Notes under the pieces: generated by a model
Databases searched by the model: none
Seen by the model: only the letters and a program-made list of their open reading frames with translations
What the model was told of the DNA's origin: nothing
Shown: positions 44,601 to 50,797 of the stretch, in pieces
How positions within the stretch are numbered: the stretch's first letter is position 1
Layout: every line of letters starts with the position of its first letter
Origin: Labilibacter sediminis
GTDB taxonomy: Bacteria; Bacteroidota; Bacteroidia; Bacteroidales; Marinilabiliaceae
DNA: 50,797 nucleotides
Direction: 5' to 3'
NCBI RefSeq assembly: GCF_005877885.1
Contig: NZ_VCHY01000031.1
Coordinates: 1-50,797, forward strand
Translations under genes and position numbers: made by a program

Positions 44601-47600
44601 CTGAACCTGAAAAAGAAGAATTTGGTATATATGTAACCTCTCCATTTTCCGCATCAACACTTGTTGCTCCATGACTTACATCTGATAAAATATGCAATGT
44701 GGATATATCCAGATTACCATCAACATCTGTTACATGACTGTTTATATCAATAACTACCTGTTGGTTTTCTGCGGTTGTTATCGAAAAATCCTCAGCCTGA
44801 GGCGCATCATTTACCGACGTCACTAAGACTTCGAACCTAAAGCGATTACTCTCGTTATTTATCGATTCTCCATCGGAAACTGAGGCTTCTACAGATAAGG
44901 TCCCGAAATAATTCAAGGCTGGTACAATACTGCTATTTTCAACTGTATAATTTTCTCCACTTTGTAAAATAAGTGTATAATCTTCCAGTGTATTATCCAC
45001 ATCAGTAATAATAAAATCTGACACATTAATAACCAATGCTACATCTTCTTCTGTATTTAAAGGAGGTTCGGATAAACCAGTAATAATTGGTGCATCATTA
45101 ATTGCATTTACAGTAACACTTAGGTTATAAATATTACTTGATGAATTTTGTGAAGCGATATCATTTACTATTACCGGAACTGTTAACAGTCCATTAAAAT
45201 TTTCATCCGGGGTTATCGTTTGTTCACCTACAGTGTAATTTGTTCCATCTTGTATCGACAAACTGTGTTCACTTGGATAATCGTTATCAATATCGGTAAC
45301 AACTAATGAAGATAAGGATATTACAACCGGAACATCTTCATCTGTTGAGATTGGCAATTGATTGGTAATAATCGGTGCATCATTCACCGGATTAACCGTA
45401 AACACCACCTCATCTTCATCTGTAAGTGTTCCATCATTGGCTATAAACCGAATTGAGTCTGTTCCAAACCAATTAATATCAGGAACCTCAACTGCAGCCA
45501 ATCGGGTAACCGGATTTATTGTTACTTCTAACTCAGATACACCCATGACTGTCCATGTTATCTCTTCATCACTATGATCGGCATCCGATACGTATATATT
45601 TAAATCGATGCTGTCAAACGAACCACCTTCATCAATAGTTTGATTTGGAATATCTATGACTACAGGAGGATCGTTATCATTTACCACCATCACCACTAAA
45701 TTCCACTGATTACTCGATGCTCCATTCGGATCTCTAACCGAAACAGGTACTATAATTTCTCCTACAACATTTTCATTTGGTGTAATACTACTATTTACTA
45801 CCGAATAATTACTTCCTGCGGAAACCGTAAGCGTAAAACCAGTTGGGTAACTATTATCTACATCAGTTACAATCAAGTCTGTTAGAGCAATTGTTCTTAA
45901 GGTTTCTTCTGCAACTGAAACCGGATATTGACCTGTAATTACAGGGGCGTCATTAACCGGATTTATAGATAAAGTGACTGGAAACACATCACTTTCTGCA
46001 TTCTCCAATTCACCATCTGATACCACAACATTAACTGTGATATCATCAGTTATATTTAAAGCCGGCGTTACAATGTTTCCTGAATGAGAATAATTAACAC
46101 CATCTTGCACTATTAAGGTATGAGATGATGGTGTGATTGTATTATCTACATCCGTAAAAATTATGTCATTTATTGTAAGTTCGATAGCTGTTTCTTCGTT
46201 AGTTGACAATAAATTTTGACCTGTAATTACAGGTGAATCATTAACCGGATTAATAGAAACCGACAAACCAAATGGTGCACTTAAATTATTTTCTGATTCT
46301 CCATCTGAAACAACAACATTAACTGTAATTGGTATAGTTACATCAACATTTGGAGTAATGATGTTACCTGAATAAGTATAACCAACTCCATCGGTTACAA
46401 TTACAGAGTGCGAACCAGCCGTAATATTATTATCCACATCAGTAAATATGATATCATCGACTGTAATTTCTAATGCTGTTTCTTCATCTGTCGATAATGA
46501 ATTCTGCCCCGTGATAACCGGTGCATCATTAATACTATTGACCAAAACCGTTAAACCATAAGGTAAACTCTCATCATTCTCTGGTTCTCCATCAGAAATA
46601 ATGGCATTAACGGTAATAGAGCCTATAACGTCTGCATTCGGCGTAATATTATTACCCACATGCGTATAACCTACTCCATCCTGTATCACCAACGAGTGTT
46701 CGTCCGGGAAGTTATTATCAACATCTGTTGCTGTAATACTTGCTATAGAAATGGTCAATTCAGTTTCTTCATCTGTTGATAAAGAACTTTGACCCGTAAT
46801 AACAGGTGAATCATTAACCGGATTAACTGTTACACTAAGATTATAAGTGTTACTTAATGCATTTACCGAACCTAAATCACTAACAGTTACGGGAACAGTT
46901 AAAACTCCATTAAAATCCCGAACCGGGGTGATGGTTTGATTGTTAAATGTATAGTTTTCACCACTCAGTACAGACAATGTGTGTTCATCAGGATAAGTAT
47001 TATCCACATCTTCAACAATCAATGCACCTAATGGTATCGTAAGCGCTTCATCTTCATTGGTAGAAACAGGATTTTGGCTACTAATAACAGGAGCGTCATT
47101 TATAGCATTCACAGTAAATACTGCCTGATCCTCATCAGAAAGAGTTCCGTCACTAGCTATAAAAGATATAATCTCCGATCCAAACCAATTCTCATTTGGG
47201 GTACTTACCTGAGCCTCCTTGGATTCATTATCTATAACAACAACAAGTTCTATCTGCCCAAAAGTCGTCCATGTAATTTGATCATCACTATGGTCTGCAT
47301 CACTTACAAACAGATTTAAGTCGATGGTTGAAAAAGCACCACCTTCATCAATTATTTGATTAGGTATATCACTGACCACAGGAGGATCATTATCATTAAC
47401 TACAGAAACTATCAGATTCCAGACATTGCTTTCCGCTCCGTGAGGATCCAATACTGTCACCGGAACAACTATATCTCCAACTATATTTTCATTAGGAGTA
47501 ATACTATTGCCACTAACGGAATAGTTACTTCCTGTTGAGACCGAGATGGTAAAACCCGTTGGATATGTATCATCTACATCTGTTACAACCAAATCATTCA

Positions 47601-50600
47601 CGGTAATTGTTCTTAATGATTCTTCAGCTACTGACACTGCGTTTTGACCTGTTATAACAGGAGCATCATTTACTGGATTAACTATTACCTTTAATTGAAA
47701 TACTTCACTTGAAGCATTAACTGATTGTCCATCTGAAACAATGGCGTTAACAGATATTTCTCCATACAAATTTAAAATTGGTGTAATAGTATTCCCTATG
47801 TAAGTATAACCCACTCCACCCTGAATAATAAGGCTATGATCTTCAGGGAAAGTATTGTCTACATCTGTAACTACCAGATCACTTATAGCTATAGTCAAAG
47901 GAGTTTCTTCATCCGTAGATAATAGCTCCTGACCTGTAATCACAGGATTATCATTTACCGGAATCACAGATACTAACAATGCATAAACTTCACTTCCAGA
48001 ATTTTCTAACTGTCCGTCAGATACAAGTACATTTACGCTTATATTTCCATTAATATCTACATTGGGGATAATCGTGTTTCCAACATGTGCATAATTTGTT
48101 CCATCCTGAACAATTAGAATATGGTCATCCGGGAAACTATTATCGATATCGAATACCGTTAAATCAGTTATAACAATGGTCAATTCTGTTTCTTCATCTG
48201 TAGATAATAATCTTTGTCCAGTTATCACCGGAGCATCATTAATCTCTGTCACCGTGAAGGTCGCCTGGTCGGTGACTTCCAATCCGCCCTCATCACGTGC
48301 CCTGAAAGTGATGGTCTCGCTGCCGTTCCAGTTTTCATCCTGTGGTGTGATGGTGGCCACCCTGTCGGTGATCACTACCGAGATATTCACAGGCGTCTCA
48401 TCGATGCTCCAAATCATATTGGCATCCAATGTCTCTACATCATCAATATAGTCATCAAGGGTAATGGTAGTAAAACTTCCGCCCTCAGCAATACTTTGAT
48501 TGGGGATATCGGAGATCACCGGAAGATCATTTACTGCGGTCACCGTGAAAGTAGCCTGGTCGGTGACTTCTAATCCTCCCTCGTCACGGGCCATAAAGGT
48601 GATGGTCTCACTACCGTTCCAGTTTTCATCCAGTGGCGTGATTGTAGCCACGCGATCTGTAATCACGACAGAAATATTCACAGGCGTCTCATCGATGCTC
48701 CAGATCATAGCCGCATCGGCCGTTTCTACATCATCGATATAATCATCAAGGGCAATGGTAGTAAAACTTCCGCCCTCAGCAATACTTTGATTGGGGATAT
48801 CGGATATGACAGGTAAATCATTTTCTGCGGTCACCGTAAAGGTCGCCTGATCGGTCACTTCCAATCCGCCTTCATCACGGGCCCTGAAAGTAATGGTTTC
48901 ACTGCCGTTCCAGTTCTCATCCAATGGCGTGATGGTTGCCACCCTGTCGGTGATCACTACCGAAATATTTACAGGAGTTTCATCGATGCTCCACACCATA
49001 TTGGCATCCAGCGTCTCCACATCATCGATATAATCATCCAGGGCTATCGTGGCAAAACTTCCGCCCTCGGCGATCGTTTGGTTGGGGATATCTGAGATCA
49101 CTGGCAGGTCATTTACTGCAGTCACCGTGAAGGTCGCCTGGTTGGTGACTTCCAATCCGCCCTCATCACGTGCCCTAAAGGTAATGGTCTCGCTGCCGTT
49201 CCAATTTTCATCCAAAGGTGTAATGGTGGCCACCCTGTCGGTAATCACTACCGAGATATTTACAGGGGTTTCATCGACGCTCCAAATTATATTGGCATCC
49301 AGCGTCTCCACATCATCGATATAATCATCCAATGCAATAGTCGCAAAACTGCCACCCTCGGCGATCGTTTGGTTAGGGATATCTGAGATGACAGGTAAAT
49401 CATTTTCTGGAGTCACGGTAAATGTGGCCTGATCAGTCACTTCCAAGCCGCCTTCGTCCTGCGCCCTAAAGGTAATGGTCTCGCTGCCATTCCAGTTTTC
49501 ATCCAGTGGGGTGATCGTAGCCACCCTGTCGGTGATCACTACCGAGATATTGACAGGCGTTTCATCTATACTCCAGATTATATTGGCATCCAATGTCTCT
49601 ACATCATCAATATAATCATCCAGGGCTATCGTGGCAAAGCTTCCGCCCTCGGCAACAGTTTGGTTAGGGATATCGGAGATCACTGGCAGGTCATTTACTG
49701 CAGTCATCGTGAAGGTAGCCTGGTCGGTGACTTCAAGACCGCCTTCATCTCTAGCTCTAAAGGTGATGGTCTCGCTGCCGTTCCAGTTTTCATCCAATGG
49801 GGTGATGGTAGCCACCCTGTCGGTGATCACTACCGAGATATTCACAGGCGTCTCATCGATGCTCCAGATCATAGCCGCATCGGCCGTTTCTACATCATCG
49901 ATATAATCATCAAGGGCAATGGTAGTAAAACTTCCGCCCTCAGCAATACTTTGATTGGGGATATCGGATATGACAGGTAAATCATTTTCTGCGGTCACCG
50001 TAAAGGTCGCCTGATCGGTCACTTCCAATCCGCCTTCATCACGGGCCCTGAAAGTAATGGTTTCACTGCCGTTCCAGTTCTCATCCAATGGCGTGATGGT
50101 TGCCACCCTGTCGGTGATCACTACCGAAATATTTACAGGAGTTTCATCGATGCTCCACACCATATTGGCATCCAGCGTCTCCACATCATCGATATAATCA
50201 TCCAGGGCTATCGTGGCAAAACTTCCGCCCTCGGCGATCGTTTGGTTAGGGATATCGGAGATCACCGGAAGATCATTTACTGCGGTCACCGTGAAAGTAG
50301 CCTGGTCGGTGACTTCCAAGCCGCCTTCATCTCGGGCCCTAAAGGTGATGGTCTCGCTACCGTTCCAATTCTCATCCAATGGGGCGATGGTAGCCACCCT
50401 GTCGGTGATCACTACAGAGATATTCACAGGCGTCTCATCGATGCTCCAGATCATATTGGCATCCAATGTCTCTACATCATCGATATAATCATCCAGGGAT
50501 ATCGTGGCAAAACTTCCGCCCTCGGCAACAGTTTGGTTAGGGATATCTGAGATGACAGGTAAATCATTTTCTGCAGTCACGGTAAATGTGGCCTGGTCGG

Positions 50601-50797
50601 TGACTTCCAAACCGCCCTCGTCCTGCGCCCTGAAAGTGATGGTCTCGCTACCGTTCCAGTTTTCATCCAGTGCGGTGATCGTAGCCACTCTGTCTGTAAT
50701 CACGACAGAGATATTCACCGGCGTCTCATCGATGCTCCAGATCATATTGGCATCCAGCGTCTCCACATCATCGATATAGTCATCCAAGGCAATAGTA
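41659..50797 (-). CDS. Giant SprB-like adhesin with tandem repeats and a type B T9SS tail (5' end outside window)
   Basis: At least 3,045 residues are visible. The frame stays open to the window edge, so the start and signal peptide are missing. From the N-terminal side there are nine 97-residue repeats (the first partial) with NDLPVISDIPNQ, AEGGSF, DDYIDDVE, WSIDETPVN and FRARDEGGLEV. About a dozen divergent units follow with NDAPVITGQ...STDEET...DVDN...P. Next are Big_9/cadherin-like units (ILTNDxDxxxNIDxxT; YTPxxxFxGxDxFxY) and a calcium-binding TSP3-like Asp-rich segment (about 41930-42240). A T9SS type B domain ends the protein (DTFSPNGDGVNDFFVIPG; IYNRWGGEVF). It should be a surface filament for adhesion or gliding. 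Confidence 0.93.
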   Translation of the reverse strand, partial: TIALDDYIDDVETLDANMIWSIDETPVNISVVITDRVATITALDENWNGSETITFRAQDEGGLEVTDQATFTVTAENDLPVISDIPNQTVAEGGSFATISLDDYIDDVETLDANMIWSIDETPVNISVVITDRVATIAPLDENWNGSETITFRARDEGGLEVTDQATFTVTAVNDLPVISDIPNQTIAEGGSFATIALDDYIDDVETLDANMVWSIDETPVNISVVITDRVATITPLDENWNGSETITFRARDEGGLEVTDQATFTVTAENDLPVISDIPNQSIAEGGSFTTIALDDYIDDVETADAAMIWSIDETPVNISVVITDRVATITPLDENWNGSETITFRARDEGGLEVTDQATFTMTAVNDLPVISDIPNQTVAEGGSFATIALDDYIDDVETLDANIIWSIDETPVNISVVITDRVATITPLDENWNGSETITFRAQDEGGLEVTDQATFTVTPENDLPVISDIPNQTIAEGGSFATIALDDYIDDVETLDANIIWSVDETPVNISVVITDRVATITPLDENWNGSETITFRARDEGGLEVTNQATFTVTAVNDLPVISDIPNQTIAEGGSFATIALDDYIDDVETLDANMVWSIDETPVNISVVITDRVATITPLDENWNGSETITFRARDEGGLEVTDQATFTVTAENDLPVISDIPNQSIAEGGSFTTIALDDYIDDVETADAAMIWSIDETPVNISVVITDRVATITPLDENWNGSETITFMARDEGGLEVTDQATFTVTAVNDLPVISDIPNQSIAEGGSFTTITLDDYIDDVETLDANMIWSIDETPVNISVVITDRVATITPQDENWNGSETITFRARDEGGLEVTDQATFTVTEINDAPVITGQRLLSTDEETELTIVITDLTVFDIDNSFPDDHILIVQDGTNYAHVGNTIIPNVDINGNISVNVLVSDGQLENSGSEVYALLVSVIPVNDNPVITGQELLSTDEETPLTIAISDLVVTDVDNTFPEDHSLIIQGGVGYTYIGNTITPILNLYGEISVNAIVSDGQSVNASSEVFQLKVIVNPVNDAPVITGQNAVSVAEESLRTITVNDLVVTDVDDTYPTGFTISVSTGSNYSVSGNSITPNENIVGDIVVPVTVLDPHGAESNVWNLIVSVVNDNDPPVVSDIPNQIIDEGGAFSTIDLNLFVSDADHSDDQITWTTFGQIELVVVIDNESKEAQVSTPNENWFGSEIISFIASDGTLSDEDQAVFTVNAINDAPVISSQNPVSTNEDEALTIPLGALIVEDVDNTYPDEHTLSVLSGENYTFNNQTITPVRDFNGVLTVPVTVSDLGSVNALSNTYNLSVTVNPVNDSPVITGQSSLSTDEETELTISIASITATDVDNNFPDEHSLVIQDGVGYTHVGNNITPNADVIGSITVNAIISDGEPENDESLPYGLTVLVNSINDAPVITGQNSLSTDEETALEITVDDIIFTDVDNNITAGSHSVIVTDGVGYTYSGNIITPNVDVTIPITVNVVVSDGESENNLSAPFGLSVSINPVNDSPVITGQNLLSTNEETAIELTINDIIFTDVDNTITPSSHTLIVQDGVNYSHSGNIVTPALNITDDITVNVVVSDGELENAESDVFPVTLSINPVNDAPVITGQYPVSVAEETLRTIALTDLIVTDVDNSYPTGFTLTVSAGSNYSVVNSSITPNENVVGEIIVPVSVRDPNGASSNQWNLVVMVVNDNDPPVVIDIPNQTIDEGGSFDSIDLNIYVSDADHSDEEITWTVMGVSELEVTINPVTRLAAVEVPDINWFGTDSIRFIANDGTLTDEDEVVFTVNPVNDAPIITNQLPISTDEDVPVVISLSSLVVTDIDNDYPSEHSLSIQDGTNYTVGEQTITPDENFNGLLTVPVIVNDIASQNSSSNIYNLSVTVNAINDAPIITGLSEPPLNTEEDVALVINVSDFIITDVDNTLEDYTLILQSGENYTVENSSIVPALNYFGTLSVEASVSDGESINNESNRFRFEVLVTSVNDAPQAEDFSITTAENQQVVIDINSHVTDVDGNLDISTLHILSDVSHGATSVDAENGEVTYIPNSSFSGSDEFEYKVCDNEFCDSAVVTITVSNEAPTANEDVVALDEDAVSIFNVLTNDSDPQNNIDSRTLKIISEPVNGSAVVLTDGDIRYTPNQDFYGKDQIRYEVCDQDGYCASAIVFYTINSVNDQPVINSQQLISILEDESETITLNHLSVTDVDNNYPNDFVLTVLEGDNYSITGNTVSPDPHFNGDLLVNIIVDDQGAENNVSEVFIFTIEVVSVNDKPVISDQSILTTDEDVSLVVDITDLTIIDPDNIYPDDFILVVLPGLNYSVSETTIIPDPNFYGGLNVPIYVSDQSDENDRSKIYNLEIEVLAINDAPVTTNINQSTPENVAIEIEMASMVSDVDGNIDLNTFDNISSPEFGTLTTDFENYTITYLPNDGFTGEDSFNFRFYDTDGAESNISSVTINVTNEAPNAMDDEIVLNEDESVVYNIITNDTDPQNNIDLTTLIIVSNPLNGEATIDTSNGELNYTPFANYNGTDRLIYRISDELGYSDQANVEITITPVNDIPVAVADEAEVLEDESIAINVLANDSDIDSDIEAFAVSISSQPLNGSVSIDENTKECIYTPDANFNGNDSFEYELCDGGGGCDSAMVEITVIPQNDTPNAMDDSAQTEQSMSVNIAVVENDSDIDGNLDVTSVSIVSGPQNGNVIVESLTGEITYTSDEDFSGNDSFIYSICDTNGACDNATVTITVTELIENLAPDCINDTIYLTDGESIDFNVLTNDVDVNGDEITVLFDADHNLIGDLTEVANGQFNYASVFGDFCIEEEFTYQGCDEFGSCGHAKVVFVIGVSDADSDNIADFIEGKETNTDGDEWPDYLDDDSDNDGIRDIDEGGIQEVCLQDLLDTDDDGIPDYRDLDSDEDGLSDDEDGSDDCDNDGIPNYRDVFDDCGERIDAPDTFSPNGDGVNDFFVIPGISDYENNEIYIYNRWGGEVFHMKNYDNKWDGKSANSAIGSGELPQGTYFYIVKLGNSRKVIKGMVYIKR
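41930..42240 (-). other. TSP3-like calcium-binding Asp-rich segment of the adhesin
   Basis: The encoded sequence repeats DxDxDGIxD-type motifs (DSDNDGIRDIDE; DTDDDGIPDYRD; DSDEDGLSDDED; CDNDGIPNYRD). They resemble thrombospondin type 3 repeats, which bind Ca2+ and stiffen the segment between repeat stalk and sorting domain. Confidence 0.75.
48247..50797 (-). repeat. Tandem array of 291-bp (97-codon) units in the adhesin gene
   Basis: The unit length is exactly 291 bp, with nine copies up to the right edge, so the array continues beyond the window. Units differ at only a small fraction of positions (Thr/Ser/Val in NQTVAEGG or NQSIAEGG, LDAN or ADAA, RARDEGG or MARDEGG). The DNA is visibly richer in G+C than the divergent repeats to its left. 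Confidence 0.95.
48674..49083 (-). repeat. 410-bp block identical to 49838-50247 (four units away)
   Basis: Read base by base, 48674-49083 and 49838-50247 are identical, at an offset of 1164 bp (4 x 291). Adjacent units within the array differ from each other more than this. It marks a recent four-unit duplication or a gene-conversion tract. Confidence 0.85.

Noticed and set aside
48176-50779. Series of plus-strand frames of about 91 codons
   Set aside because: They recur at 291-bp multiples because they are the antisense of the adhesin repeat units. They are not separate genes.
48247-50797. CRISPR-like tandem repeats
   Set aside because: Units are 291 bp with no spacers, stay in one reading frame and encode protein domains. 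No cas genes are present.
1-50797. tRNA or rRNA genes
   Set aside because: I looked for tRNA arms and conserved rRNA segments in the intergenic stretches and saw none. A tRNAscan-type search would be decisive.

Overview
The window looks like chromosomal DNA from the phylum Bacteroidota, most likely an anaerobic or facultative marine-type member of the Bacteroidales/Marinilabiliales. The evidence is the low GC content, Bacteroidota-type promoters (TTTG, about 20 bp, TAnnTTTG) in front of several genes, type IX secretion (T9SS) sorting domains of both type A and type B, a PorP/SprF protein, DUF4783 and DUF4837 proteins, and [FeFe]-hydrogenases. The genus is an inference.

Layout. 1-5.6 kb (+): a GT39-type membrane glycosyltransferase, the ribosome-assembly GTPases era and der, then a hemerythrin-domain protein paired with a LuxR-type regulator whose receiver lacks the phospho-acceptor Asp. 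5.6-9.8 kb (-): rlmH followed by a very large multi-membrane NtrY-like histidine kinase. 10-12.6 kb (+): a DUF4783 protein overlapping nadC, a small helical hypothetical protein, and an FKBP-type prolyl isomerase. 12.6-16.0 kb (-): a cobalamin riboswitch leading btuF-btuC-btuD-like vitamin B12 import genes. 16-22 kb: an outer-membrane barrel, a nucleotidyltransferase-like protein, a Cse60-like small protein, a TPR protein, a DUF4837 lipoprotein and a TonB-family protein.

22.2-33 kb is the most interesting functional block. A PAS/sigma-54 activator sits upstream of a five-gene set: a thioredoxin-like [2Fe-2S] protein, a PAS-containing group C ('sensory') [FeFe]-hydrogenase in which the proton-transfer Cys is Ala, a SpoIIE/PP2C phosphatase, a second [2Fe-2S] protein, and a group-B-like [FeFe]-hydrogenase with both active-site cysteines. 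The set ends at a strong terminator. Convergent to it lie folB, a TPR histidine kinase and a second sigma-54 response regulator. I infer a redox/H2-sensing relay with catalytic output. The hydE/F/G maturases are not in the window.

33-41 kb holds a free-Met-R-sulfoxide reductase, an ECF sigma factor, a secreted BNR/VPS10-like T9SS protein, and non-coding mobile elements. A 175-bp element with TTAA-flanked inverted ends is present in two direct copies on either side of the BNR gene. The second copy is split by a 329-bp element with perfect 18-bp terminal inverted repeats and a 10-bp target duplication.

39-50.8 kb (-) is an apparent operon of a giant SprB-like adhesin (more than 3,045 residues, running off the right edge), a PorP/SprF partner and a TPR/PD40 protein without an OmpA domain. 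The adhesin carries nine near-identical 291-bp repeats, including a block of about 410 bp duplicated exactly four units apart.
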